Assembly: GCA_965279445.1 (NCBI GenBank)
Contig: OZ257241.1
Coordinates: 5,146,001 to 5,210,000 of the forward strand
DNA from: Roseivirga sp965279445
Lineage (GTDB): Bacteria > Bacteroidota > Bacteroidia > Cytophagales > Cyclobacteriaceae
DNA: 64,000 nucleotides
Reading direction: 5' to 3'
Shown in pieces: positions 28,809 through 36,901 of the stretch. A program made the translations under genes and the position numbers. The notes under the pieces were generated by a model. That model was not told the DNA's origin and did no database searches. It saw only the letters and a list, made by a program, of their open reading frames with translations. The number at the start of each line of letters is the position of its first letter. Position 1 is the stretch's first letter.

Positions 28809-28839
28809 CAAAGGTAATGGTTTTTTAATTCATTTCAAA
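28809..28839 (-). promoter_or_regulatory. promoter of the rimP-nusA-infB operon
   Basis: TTTG (28839-28836), exactly 19 bp, then TACCTTTG (28816-28809), a perfect Bacteroidota TTTG-N19-TAnnTTTG promoter reading toward rimP. The leader is about 60 nt. Confidence 0.75.
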
Positions 28840-28901
28840 TATTGAAATGAAACCTATTTTATTGAAAAAACCGTATTAATTTCGAAGCAAACCTGAGTGT
28901 T

Positions 28902-29894
28902 ATGAAGCAAGTAGTGTCGGCCTTATTAATGTGTTTTTTTGTCGTCTCCTGTTCCGATTCGGGAGGGAGCTCTGAAAAGAAGAGCGCGAATACGAAGCCA
29001 CTGGTAGAAGCTCCGGCCTTTGATGCAGATCAGGCCTATACTTTTGTGCAAAAGCAAGTAGATTTTGGTCCGAGAGTACCTAATAGTAAGGCACACAAAG
29101 AAACTTCAGCCTGGCTGAAGGGAGAATTCGAGTCTTTTGGGGCAAAAGTATACATGCAGGAGTTTGAGAGCGCTGCTTATGATGGTACCAAACTAGACCT
29201 GGTAAATATTATTGCTTCTTTTAATCCCGGGGTAAAGAAGCGAATCTTACTGGCGGCTCATTGGGATACGCGCCCTTTCGCTGATCAGGATGAAAATGAC
29301 AACCGTGCTCCTCTGGATGGTGCCAATGATGGAGGTAGTGGTGTCGGGGTTTTGCTGGAAGTAGCCAGGGTGATTGGGGCTAACGAAGGTCCTAAGGTGG
29401 GTGTGGATATTATATTGTTCGATGGAGAAGATTGGGGAGAACATGCTGATGATGGGCGTGTGGCCTTACCTGCAGGGCAAGAGACCTGGTTTTGCCTGGG
29501 CTCACAGTATTGGAGCCAAAAAAAGCATATTCCTAATTACTCTGCATTTTATGGCATTCTGCTGGATATGGTAGGAGCCAAAGATGCTACCTTTTATTAT
29601 GATGGTAACTCTCAGGAAAATGCAGCAAGAATTATGACCAAAGTGTGGGACCGCGGAATCGCATTGGGCCATGACGAGTATTTTATCCCAAAGCTGGGCA
29701 TGGGGAATATCATAGACGATCATGTCTATGTAAACAAACATGCCCGTATACCGATGATTGATATTATTGATCACCGTCCGGGATCAAGTTTTACACCTGT
29801 CTGGCATACCCAGGCAGATAATATGGAGAACATAGATAAAAACACACTTAAGGTGGTAGGCGAAGTAGTGTTGAGTATGCTTTATAATGAATAA
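28902..29894 (+). CDS. M28-family zinc peptidase / glutaminyl cyclase-like lipoprotein
   Basis: A 330-residue lipoprotein (lipobox FFVVSC, Cys17). The fold is the M28 aminopeptidase/glutaminyl-peptide cyclotransferase type: HWDTRP, GANDGGSG, the acidic DGEDWGE, a further Asp in LDMVGAKD and the last ligand His in PVWHTQADN. Two activities are possible: amino-terminal peptidase, or formation of N-terminal pyroglutamate, which is important for proteins exported to the periplasm in Bacteroidota. The HWDTRP and WHTQADN motifs lean toward the cyclase group. It is a single gene with its own terminator. Confidence 0.85.
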   Translation: MKQVVSALLMCFFVVSCSDSGGSSEKKSANTKPLVEAPAFDADQAYTFVQKQVDFGPRVPNSKAHKETSAWLKGEFESFGAKVYMQEFESAAYDGTKLDLVNIIASFNPGVKKRILLAAHWDTRPFADQDENDNRAPLDGANDGGSGVGVLLEVARVIGANEGPKVGVDIILFDGEDWGEHADDGRVALPAGQETWFCLGSQYWSQKKHIPNYSAFYGILLDMVGAKDATFYYDGNSQENAARIMTKVWDRGIALGHDEYFIPKLGMGNIIDDHVYVNKHARIPMIDIIDHRPGSSFTPVWHTQADNMENIDKNTLKVVGEVVLSMLYNE

Positions 29895-29919
29895 CTACCT
29901 GAGCACTTAGGAAATTCTA

Positions 29920-29945
29920 AAGCTCCTGGCGACAGGAGTTTTTTT
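29920..29945 (+). terminator. intrinsic terminator after the M28 gene
   Basis: CTCCTG/CAGGAG stem (29923-29928 with 29933-29938), GCGA loop, followed by seven T. Confidence 0.85.
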
Positions 29946-30029
29946 GTGCCTTCCCTTTTAGCTTGAGCTTTCCTCAGTTAACCGTTCACAGAATACAGGA
30001 ACTTCCGTAACCTGTTTGCCTAACGAGCG

Positions 30030-30061
30030 TTTGTTAGTGAGTTGGAAATAGACTAATTTTC
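30030..30061 (+). promoter_or_regulatory. candidate promoter of acyl-CoA dehydrogenase
   Basis: TTTG (30030-30033), 20 bp, then TAATTTTC (30054-30061), one mismatch from TAnnTTTG. The ATG follows 21 nt downstream. Confidence 0.5.
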
Positions 30062-30081
30062 GGAAGTAAACTATACTAGAA

Positions 30082-31221
30082 ATGAATTTTGAATTGAATG
30101 AAGACCAACGAATGATTGCGGATATGATCCGTGACTTCGGGGAGAAAGAGATCACACCCTTTAGAGGAAAGTGGGATGATGATCAGGAGTTTCCGCTACA
30201 GGTATTCAAAAAACTGGGAGAGCTGGGCCTGATGGGAGTGCTTGTGCCTCAGGAATATGGTGGCTCAGGTTTTAGCTACTTTGAATATATCACTGCCATT
30301 ATGGAGGTGACGAAGCTCGATCCGGGAATTGGCTTGTCGCTGGCTGCACATAACTCTCTTTGTACCGGCCATATCATGCAGTTTGGTGACGAAGAACAAA
30401 AGAAAAGATGGCTGCCAAAGCTGGCTACTGCAGAGTGGATTGGTGCCTGGGGGCTTACAGAGCCGAATACTGGTTCTGATGCAGGTAATATGAAAACCAC
30501 TGCTCGCAAGGAGGGAAACGAGTGGGTGATTAATGGTACCAAAAACTGGATTACCCACGGCAAATCCGGTGATATAGCGGTAGTGATTGTGCGTACTGGT
30601 GAGATAGGTGATTCGCATGGCATGACGGCCTTTGTGGTAGAGCGTGGTACGCCAGGCTTTTCCGGAGGAAGAAAAGAAGATAAGCTGGGAATGCGTTCTT
30701 CAGAAACAGCCGAGATGATTTTTGAAGATTGTCGTATACCTGAAGAAAATGTATTGGGTAAGGTAGGTGATGGCTTTATCCAATCGATGAAGGTGCTTGA
30801 CGGAGGAAGAATTTCTATTGCAGCATTGAGTCTGGGTATTGCCGAAGGCGCATACCTTGAAGCCTTGCAATATGCCCAGGAGCGCCAGCAGTTTAATCAG
30901 CCGATTTTCAATTTCCAGGGAATTTCTTTTAAGCTGGCAGATATGGCCACCAAACTGGAGGCTGCCAAGCTTTTAACTTTCAGGGCGGCAGACCTTAAGA
31001 ATAAGGGGAAGAGCGTCACCAAAGAGTCAGCCATGGCAAAATATCATGCTTCGGAATGTGCGGTGGAATGTGCTACGGAAGCAGTACAGATTTTTGGTGG
31101 TTATGGTTACACTAAGGATTATCCGGTGGAGAAATACTATCGTGATTCAAAACTATGCACTATAGGAGAAGGTACTTCAGAGATACAAAAGCTGGTAATA
31201 TCCAGGTCTATTCTGAGATAG
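30082..31221 (+). CDS. acyl-CoA dehydrogenase
   Basis: A 379-residue FAD enzyme that makes the 2,3-double bond in an acyl-CoA, the first step of beta-oxidation or of branched-chain/glutaryl-CoA breakdown. The N-terminal helical domain, the GLTEPNTGSDAGNMKTTA beta-domain motif and the C-terminal helical domain are complete. The catalytic base is Glu363 in IGEGTSEIQKLV. Length is that of short/medium-chain enzymes; the exact chain specificity cannot be read. It is monocistronic, with a terminator at 31246-31277. Confidence 0.95.
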   Translation: MNFELNEDQRMIADMIRDFGEKEITPFRGKWDDDQEFPLQVFKKLGELGLMGVLVPQEYGGSGFSYFEYITAIMEVTKLDPGIGLSLAAHNSLCTGHIMQFGDEEQKKRWLPKLATAEWIGAWGLTEPNTGSDAGNMKTTARKEGNEWVINGTKNWITHGKSGDIAVVIVRTGEIGDSHGMTAFVVERGTPGFSGGRKEDKLGMRSSETAEMIFEDCRIPEENVLGKVGDGFIQSMKVLDGGRISIAALSLGIAEGAYLEALQYAQERQQFNQPIFNFQGISFKLADMATKLEAAKLLTFRAADLKNKGKSVTKESAMAKYHASECAVECATEAVQIFGGYGYTKDYPVEKYYRDSKLCTIGEGTSEIQKLVISRSILR

Positions 31222-31245
31222 TCAGGTAGATGAGTCATCAAACGG

Positions 31246-31277
31246 GGCTGATTTCTTAGCAGAGATCGGCCTTTTTT
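31246..31277 (+). terminator. intrinsic terminator after acyl-CoA dehydrogenase
   Basis: GGCTGAT (31246-31252) pairs with ATCGGCC (31265-31271) with one G-U pair across a 12-nt loop, then six T. Confidence 0.7.
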
Positions 31278-31309
31278 ATGCGAAGGGCTGGTGGGGTTGA
31301 AATTTTTCA

Positions 31310-31317
31310 TACCTTTG
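31310..31317 (+). promoter_or_regulatory. -7 box of the rpsU promoter
   Basis: TACCTTTG matches TAnnTTTG. No good TTTG lies at the usual 19-bp distance (GCTG there). Predicted start near 31324, leaving a ~23-nt leader that consists mostly of the Shine-Dalgarno sequence. Confidence 0.55.
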
Positions 31318-31328
31318 CAGTCCGATTG

Positions 31329-31338
31329 AAAGGAGGTG
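31329..31338 (+). promoter_or_regulatory. strong Shine-Dalgarno of rpsU
   Basis: AAAGGAGGTG, complementary over ten bases to the 16S anti-Shine-Dalgarno end as usually found in Bacteroidota, 8 nt before the ATG at 31347. It is exceptional in this window, where other genes lack such a site, and it decides the start of rpsU against the longer upstream frame. Confidence 0.85.
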
Positions 31339-31346
31339 TTTTAATA

Positions 31347-31541
31347 ATGATTATTATCAACGTAAAAGAAAACGAATCTATCGACAAGGCGCTCAAGCGT
31401 TTTAAGAAGAAATTCGAGAGAACCGGTGTCCTTAGAGAACTGAGGTCAAGAACTGCTTACGAAAAGCCTTCTGTCTCCAACAGAGCTGTAAAAATCAAGG
31501 CTGCATACAAGCAAAAGATGTACGCCAAAGAAAACTACTAA
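31347..31541 (+). CDS. rpsU: 30S ribosomal protein bS21
   Basis: A 64-residue basic ribosomal protein (MIIINVKENESIDKALKRF, KKFERTGVLRELRSR, a family hallmark). In Bacteroidota ribosomes bS21, with bS18 and bS6, covers the 3' end of 16S rRNA and hides the anti-Shine-Dalgarno, which explains why most genes lack that site. Here the gene itself carries a perfect site, so ribosomes lacking bS21 could translate it preferentially (autoregulation; the family mechanism is known, its use here is inference). It heads rpsU-xerC-raiA. Confidence 0.96.
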   Translation: MIIINVKENESIDKALKRFKKKFERTGVLRELRSRTAYEKPSVSNRAVKIKAAYKQKMYAKENY

Positions 31542-31601
31542 GCCATTCCTAATGTGCTTATAAATTACTATGTTAGTACTGTGGGTTGACACGGTGCTAA
31601 C

Positions 31602-32483
31602 ATGGTAAATTCCTTCCTTAAGTATATTTCATTCGAAAAGAGATACAGTAATCATACGGTTACTTCCTACCAAAATGACTTGAGGCAATTCAGCGAGTTT
31701 ATAGCTGAGAAATTCAATACTACTGATACTGAGAAAGCTACCCATCTGATGGTGCGGTCCTGGGTGTTGTCATTAATGGATGATGGCATCAGCCCTAAAA
31801 GTGTCAACCGAAAAATCGCCAGTATCCGGTCTTATTATAAGTTTCTGTTAAGGCGTGAGCTGATAGATAAAGATCCCACCTCTCGCGTTAAGCTATTGAA
31901 GACGCCCAAAGAACTGCCCAGTTTTGCAGAAGAGCAGGAGCTGGTGATTGAGCTGGACGGTGACTCTTTCAAAGAAGGCTTCAAGGGAAGCCAGCAGCGC
32001 GTCATCATGGAGCTGCTCTATGGCACCGGTATCCGGCTGAGTGAGCTACTTGGCTTGAAGGAAACAGACATCGACCGTCATGGTCGAACCATCAAGGTTT
32101 TGGGTAAGCGTAATAAGGAACGTGTCATCCCCATTTCGGCCAGTCTCATACAGATAATTGATGATTACATAAATGAGAAAAATCATGCATTTTCTTCCAA
32201 TCCAAATGGCTATTTAATCGTAAACAATAATGGAGGAAAAGCATATCCGATGTTAGTTTACAGAACAGTAAAAGAATACCTGAACAACCTTAGTTCGGTG
32301 GAGAAGAAAAGCCCCCACACCCTGCGTCATACATTTGCTACGCACCTTTTAAACAGGGGTGCGGACCTTAATGCTGTGAAGGATCTTTTAGGGCACAGCA
32401 GCTTGGCTGCAACGCAGGTTTATACCCATAATTCGCTTGATAAATTAAAAGCCGTTTTTGATCAGGCACACCCTAAAGCATAA
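31602..32483 (+). CDS. xerC: tyrosine recombinase XerC/XerD
   Basis: A 293-residue site-specific recombinase that resolves chromosome dimers at dif. The N-terminal SAM-like core-binding domain (LKYISFEKRYSNHTVTSYQNDL) is followed by the catalytic domain with Arg in GTGIRLSELL, HTLRHTFATH, LGHSSLAATQVYTH (His, Tyr nucleophile). All catalytic residues are present. Its place between rpsU and raiA is the conserved Bacteroidota arrangement and argues for the housekeeping enzyme and not a mobile integrase. XerC versus XerD is not certain. Confidence 0.92.
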   Translation: MVNSFLKYISFEKRYSNHTVTSYQNDLRQFSEFIAEKFNTTDTEKATHLMVRSWVLSLMDDGISPKSVNRKIASIRSYYKFLLRRELIDKDPTSRVKLLKTPKELPSFAEEQELVIELDGDSFKEGFKGSQQRVIMELLYGTGIRLSELLGLKETDIDRHGRTIKVLGKRNKERVIPISASLIQIIDDYINEKNHAFSSNPNGYLIVNNNGGKAYPMLVYRTVKEYLNNLSSVEKKSPHTLRHTFATHLLNRGADLNAVKDLLGHSSLAATQVYTHNSLDKLKAVFDQAHPKA

Positions 32484-32508
32484 GTTTAACCCTTTAAATT
32501 TAAAAATT

Positions 32509-32805
32509 ATGAAAGTACAAGTCCATTCAATCCACTTCGATGCAGATGTCAAGTTGATCGATTTTATCCAGAAGAAATTAGACAAGCTGGAGACCTTTTA
32601 CGACCGTACTGTTGATGCTGAAGTGATATTGCGAGTAAATAACGAGGGTATTCATAACAAGACCGTTGAGATTAAGCTCAACATACCAGGTGATCAGCTT
32701 TTTGCTGAGAAAAGTAATGGTTCATTTGAAGCGGCTACTGACCATTGTACTGAAGCACTAAGAAGGCAGATTAAAAAGCACAAGGATAAGATGATGGCCC
32801 ACTAA
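32509..32805 (+). CDS. raiA: ribosome hibernation factor RaiA/HPF
   Basis: A 98-residue short-type factor (MKVQVHSIHFDADVKLIDFI; DHCTEALRRQIKKHKDK). It binds in the tRNA channel of the 30S subunit and shuts down or protects ribosomes in stationary phase. ATG at 32509 matches the family start; an in-frame ATG at 32458 lies inside xerC and would add an unrelated leader. It follows xerC by 25 bp and ends at a bidirectional terminator. Confidence 0.92.
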   Translation: MKVQVHSIHFDADVKLIDFIQKKLDKLETFYDRTVDAEVILRVNNEGIHNKTVEIKLNIPGDQLFAEKSNGSFEAATDHCTEALRRQIKKHKDKMMAH

Positions 32806-32830
32806 GCCAGGAAGAACAAACAACAGAAAT

Positions 32831-32867
32831 AAAAAAAGGCGATCCAATCGGATCGCCTTTCTATTTT
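32831..32867. terminator. bidirectional terminator between raiA and metK
   Basis: An 11-bp perfect stem, AAAGGCGATCC (32835-32845) and GGATCGCCTTT (32850-32860), with an AATC loop. An A-run to the left and T-rich DNA to the right let it stop convergent transcripts of raiA and metK. Confidence 0.88.
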
Positions 32868-32879
32868 AAGAAATGCTTT

Positions 32880-34136
32880 TTAAAGTCCGAAAGCTGATTT
32901 TACGTTATCCACATAGTCCAGTTTTTCCCATGTGAAAAGCTCCACGTCCATATCATGGCTCTTGCCATCTGCTCCGATAAAGCTTTTGGTAACCGTTTTA
33001 TTTTCACGGCCCATGTGTCCGTAAGCTGCAGTTTCCAGGTACATTGGGCTTCTGAGCTTCAGGCGTGACTCTATCGCAGCGGGTCTCATGTCAAACACCT
33101 CAGTTACCTTATCTGCTATTTCTCCATCGCTCATATCCACTTTGGCGGTGCCATAAGTATTTACATAAATACCCATTGGCTCAACTACCCCAATGGCATA
33201 AGAAACCTGCACCAATACCTCGTCAGCTACTCCCGCGGCTACCAGGTTTTTGGCGATATGACGCGTAGCATAAGCTGCCGAACGGTCTACCTTAGATGGG
33301 TCCTTACCAGAGAAGGCGCCACCACCATGGGCTCCTTTACCACCATAGGTGTCTACAATAATTTTACGTCCGGTCAAACCGGTATCACCATGAGGTCCGC
33401 CAATTACAAATTTGCCGGTAGGGTTGATGTGATACTTGATGTCGTCATTGAATAATGCCTGAATGTGCTCCGGCAGAGATGCCTTAACTCTGGGGATCAG
33501 GATATCGATAATGTCTTCTCTGATCTTGTTGAGCATTACTACATCATCCTGGTCAAAGTCATCGTGTTGTGTTGATACGACAATGGCTTCAACTCTCTGA
33601 GGCACATTGTCATCAGAGTATTCAATGGTTACCTGAGATTTGGCATCAGGTCGCAGGTAGAGGATCTCTTTGTTCTCTCTTCTTAAAGCCGCCAGCTCAA
33701 TCAGAATTTTATGTGACAAATCCAGTGCCAATGGCATGTAGTTGTCAGTTTCTTTGGTGGCATAGCCAAACATCATTCCCTGGTCACCAGCTCCCTGCTC
33801 TTCTTTATTTTCTCTGTCAACACCTCTGTTGATATCGTCAGACTGCTCATGGATGGCAGATAATACACCACAGGATTTGCTGTCAAACTGATATTCAGCT
33901 TTGGTGTATCCGATTTTTTCAATCACGTCTCTGGCGATTCTCTGTACATCCAGGTATGTATTGGACTTGACCTCACCGGCCAGTACTACCTGTCCTGTGG
34001 TCACCAAAGTTTCACACGCCACTTTAGATTCAGGGTCGAAGGCGAGGAAATTGTCAATAAGTGCATCTGAGATTTGGTCAGACACTTTATCTGGATGTCC
34101 CTCTGAAACTGATTCGGATGTGAATAAATAGGGCAT
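32880..34136 (-). CDS. metK: S-adenosylmethionine synthetase
   Basis: A 418-residue enzyme making SAM from methionine and ATP. All three repeats of the family are present, with GHPDKVSDQISDA near the N-terminus, GQMMFGYA-type motif (GDQGMMFGYAT), and the P-loop-like GGGAFSGKDPSKVDRSAAY. ATG at 34136 and length are normal. SAM could also feed polyamine chemistry, but metK has its own promoter and is not part of the neighbouring transport operon. Confidence 0.98.
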   Translation of the reverse strand: MPYLFTSESVSEGHPDKVSDQISDALIDNFLAFDPESKVACETLVTTGQVVLAGEVKSNTYLDVQRIARDVIEKIGYTKAEYQFDSKSCGVLSAIHEQSDDINRGVDRENKEEQGAGDQGMMFGYATKETDNYMPLALDLSHKILIELAALRRENKEILYLRPDAKSQVTIEYSDDNVPQRVEAIVVSTQHDDFDQDDVVMLNKIREDIIDILIPRVKASLPEHIQALFNDDIKYHINPTGKFVIGGPHGDTGLTGRKIIVDTYGGKGAHGGGAFSGKDPSKVDRSAAYATRHIAKNLVAAGVADEVLVQVSYAIGVVEPMGIYVNTYGTAKVDMSDGEIADKVTEVFDMRPAAIESRLKLRSPMYLETAAYGHMGRENKTVTKSFIGADGKSHDMDVELFTWEKLDYVDNVKSAFGL

Positions 34137-34160
34137 GCTTTATTTTTTATTTGAAGGGCA

Positions 34161-34191
34161 CAAAAATAGACGAATAGAATAAATAAGAAAA
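34161..34191 (-). promoter_or_regulatory. promoter of metK
   Basis: TTTT (34191-34188), 19 bp, TATTTTTG (34168-34161), reading toward metK; the -7 box fits TAnnTTTG exactly. The leader is about 20 nt. Confidence 0.65.
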
Positions 34192-34227
34192 GAATGACAG
34201 AAGAATCCTTGGTCGCAATAAGATTTA

Positions 34228-35280
34228 TTAGTTTGCTAACTTCACTTTGTTCCAAATTTCTTCGTAGAGACTGTTGTTTCCCCCCAAATCCTGAATGAAT
34301 TCGCAACGTGACCAAACTTCCGGACTAAGGTAGATGTATGGATTGTTTTTTATCTCATCATCAACAAACGGAAGGGATGCTTTATTTGGGTTGGCAAAAA
34401 ACGTGTAGTTTGAAATTGCTGCGTGAATTTCTGGCTTTAGGATGAAGTTGATTAGTTTTTCAGCATTCAATTTGTTTTTCGATTTCTTAGGGATGCACAT
34501 TGCTTCTATGGCTACGTTTGTGCCTTCTTTAGGTATGAAGTATTGCAGTGAGGGTACTTCCTTGGCTATTTGAAATGCGTCTCCTGAATAGACATAACCC
34601 ATTACAATTTCTTTGGTCTTGAAATAGTTGCTATATGAATAGCTACTGTAAATTGGGTTTGATAGCTTTCTTTGGTCGATCAGTAGCTCCAGCGTCTTGT
34701 CCAGCTCTTCCTGGTTTTGTGTATTTGCAGAATAACCAAGCAGCTTCTGAGCGGGTATTACACCATATCTCATGTCGTCAAGCATCGATAATTTTCCAGC
34801 ATAATTCTCGTCCCACAGTAAACTCCATGATTCTTCATAATTATTCACCTCATCGGTATTTATGGCTATTCCGGCCGTTGAAATCTGATAAGGAATAGAG
34901 TATTGGTTTTTTGAGTCAAAATAAAGCCCGAGGTAGGTACTGTCGATGCCTGCTGCATTGGGCAAGTTGGCTAATTCCAGTTGACTCAACAGGTTTTGTC
35001 TGATCATGATTTCGATCATGTAGTCACTGGGAAATATGAGGTCAATGCCTGCAGCTCCGGCTTGCAGCTTGCTTAGAAGCTCTTCATTTGATTCATAATA
35101 GCCAACATTCACCTTTAGACCAGTTTCCTGTTCGAATTTGGGTATCACATCCGGGGCTATGATGCCTTCCCAAATCAGCACATTTACTTCTTTACTTTCC
35201 GTAGTGTTTTCATTGGAGCTTCCACATGAAAACAGGGCGGTAAAACTGAGGATCAGAATAAGGAGTTTAGCTGAGTTCAT
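34228..35280 (-). CDS. potD: polyamine-type ABC transporter substrate-binding lipoprotein
   Basis: A 350-residue periplasmic binding protein of the PotD/PotF class, anchored by a lipobox (FTALFSC, Cys19). The start VNVLIWEGIIAPDVIPKFEQETG and the motif DLIFPSDYMIEIM are typical of spermidine/putrescine binders. The ligand could be putrescine, spermidine or a related amine; the four acidic/aromatic ligand residues cannot be assigned securely by eye. It is the last gene of the operon and overlaps the upstream permease gene by 14 bp. Confidence 0.9.
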   Translation of the reverse strand: MNSAKLLILILSFTALFSCGSSNENTTESKEVNVLIWEGIIAPDVIPKFEQETGLKVNVGYYESNEELLSKLQAGAAGIDLIFPSDYMIEIMIRQNLLSQLELANLPNAAGIDSTYLGLYFDSKNQYSIPYQISTAGIAINTDEVNNYEESWSLLWDENYAGKLSMLDDMRYGVIPAQKLLGYSANTQNQEELDKTLELLIDQRKLSNPIYSSYSYSNYFKTKEIVMGYVYSGDAFQIAKEVPSLQYFIPKEGTNVAIEAMCIPKKSKNKLNAEKLINFILKPEIHAAISNYTFFANPNKASLPFVDDEIKNNPYIYLSPEVWSRCEFIQDLGGNNSLYEEIWNKVKLAN

Positions 35281-36067
35281 AATCGTTTTTGTTTAGCTGG
35301 TACAGGTATAGTTTCCTTATCAGAAATACACTGGATAGAGTAATGATTATTAGGGTTGTCGAAAGGGCATTGATTACCGGGGAGATACCAATACGAACCA
35401 TACTGTAGATGCGCAAAGGAAGTGTGGTTACATTCACACTAGAAGTGAAAAATGTGATAGTAAAATCATCCATACTCAGTATAAAGCTAACCAAAAAACT
35501 TGCCAAAATTGCTGGTTTTAAAAGGGGCAGAAGTATCCAGAAAAAACGCTGTCTTTGGTTTGCTCCTAAGTCTTGTGATACTTTTTCGAATTGCAATAAT
35601 TTCTTGCTGTACAGTGACAGTGAAAGAATGGAGGTAAATGCGGTGCAAAAAGTAATATGAGCGATAATGATGGATGTCCAGCCCAACTGTACCTGCCCTA
35701 TTACAAAAAGGATGAGTAGCCCAAGACCTAAGACTATGTCTGGGGTTATCAGGGGCAGGGATATGAAGACCATGCTTAGCCTCTTGAAAGTGCCTTCTGA
35801 CTTGAATATTGACCAACTCAAGAGTGTGCCAAGTAAGGAGGCTACAAGGCTGGTAATAAGGGCAATTTTAACGCTGTTGCCAATGGCTTCAACCATGTCG
35901 TTTGACTGAATGATTGCCTTGTAGTTGTCAAGGCTGAAAATCAGGTCCCCGTTGTCACCGCTAATGAAGAATGATTTGTAAATCAGGTATACCACCGGAA
36001 GTAGTAACAGGCCTGACAATGCAAATGCCGCTATTTTAAGAGGGCTACTTTTGTGTTTCTGCGGCAT
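35267..36067 (-). CDS. potC: polyamine-type ABC transporter permease, PotC-like
   Basis: A 266-residue inner-membrane permease with six hydrophobic helices. The EAA-type coupling motif lies in the loop QDLGANQRQRFFWILLPLLKPA and contacts the ATPase. ATG at 36067 lies 22 bp inside the upstream permease gene, so translation is coupled. Confidence 0.92.
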   Translation of the reverse strand: MPQKHKSSPLKIAAFALSGLLLLPVVYLIYKSFFISGDNGDLIFSLDNYKAIIQSNDMVEAIGNSVKIALITSLVASLLGTLLSWSIFKSEGTFKRLSMVFISLPLITPDIVLGLGLLILFVIGQVQLGWTSIIIAHITFCTAFTSILSLSLYSKKLLQFEKVSQDLGANQRQRFFWILLPLLKPAILASFLVSFILSMDDFTITFFTSSVNVTTLPLRIYSMVRIGISPVINALSTTLIIITLSSVFLIRKLYLYQLNKNDYELS

Positions 36068-36887
36068 TGCGTCTGGAGTTAATGATCAAAAACACTGCGC
36101 TAAACAGCAAAATGAAACAGGTCATGGCACTGCCCAGGGGCCAATTTCTCAAGGCAAGGAATTTCGTTTTTATTAGGTTGCCAAGAAGTAAAACACGACC
36201 ACCTCCAAACAATTCAGGGACAACGAAGTCACCGAAAGAAATAATGAAAACCACAATAAAGGCACCATATAGGCCTTGGCGTACCTGCGGCAGTACAACC
36301 CTTCTTAATACATAATGTTGAGGGGCTCCCAGATCACTGGCAACCTGTTCTAATGCTGGGTTCATGGACCTGAGCCGCAGGTAAATGTAAAAGAAGGAAA
36401 CGGGTAAAAGGTTGAATACAAATCCAAAAATGATGGCACTCTCGGTGAATAGGAAGCGAATAGGTTCATTGATAATACCGATACTCAACAAAGTGGAATT
36501 GAGCATTCCTTCTCTGCCCAGCAGGTCTATCCAGGCGTAGCTTCTTATCAGAAAATTGACCAGATAAGGGATGGATATGATGGATATGATGAGTAGGTTA
36601 TGCCTTGGGTGTTTATATACATAATAGGCGATAATAAAGGAAAGAGTTGTGCAAATGAGGCCTGCCAGACTACTGATTTTCAAAGTTCTGACCAGTACCC
36701 CGAAATTGCCTGAACTGATCAGTTCACTATAGTTTTGAAGAGTGAAGCTGTTGATAACTTCACCAAATTCATTGCGTGATAAGAAACTATAACCAAGGAT
36801 GAGCAAGACAGGAATGGCAAAAAACAGTACCATCCATATAAGACCAGGTAATGCTGTTTTGATATGTGATGATCTATGCAAAATCAA
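36045..36887 (-). CDS. potB: polyamine-type ABC transporter permease, PotB-like
   Basis: A 280-residue permease with six helices and the coupling loop SDLGAPQHYVLRRVVLPQV. The frame begins with TTG at 36887 (MILHRSSHIK); the next ATG would cut into the first helix, so the TTG is chosen. It starts 14 bp after potA and overlaps potC. Confidence 0.9.
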   Translation of the reverse strand: MILHRSSHIKTALPGLIWMVLFFAIPVLLILGYSFLSRNEFGEVINSFTLQNYSELISSGNFGVLVRTLKISSLAGLICTTLSFIIAYYVYKHPRHNLLIISIISIPYLVNFLIRSYAWIDLLGREGMLNSTLLSIGIINEPIRFLFTESAIIFGFVFNLLPVSFFYIYLRLRSMNPALEQVASDLGAPQHYVLRRVVLPQVRQGLYGAFIVVFIISFGDFVVPELFGGGRVLLLGNLIKTKFLALRNWPLGSAMTCFILLFSAVFLIINSRRNAAETQK

Positions 36888-36901
36888 GGTCTGTACATGG
36901 T

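Noticed and set aside
31602..32483. Tyrosine recombinase as sign of an integrated element
   Set aside because: It lies in the conserved rpsU-xerC-raiA order and no attachment repeats or cargo genes flank it.
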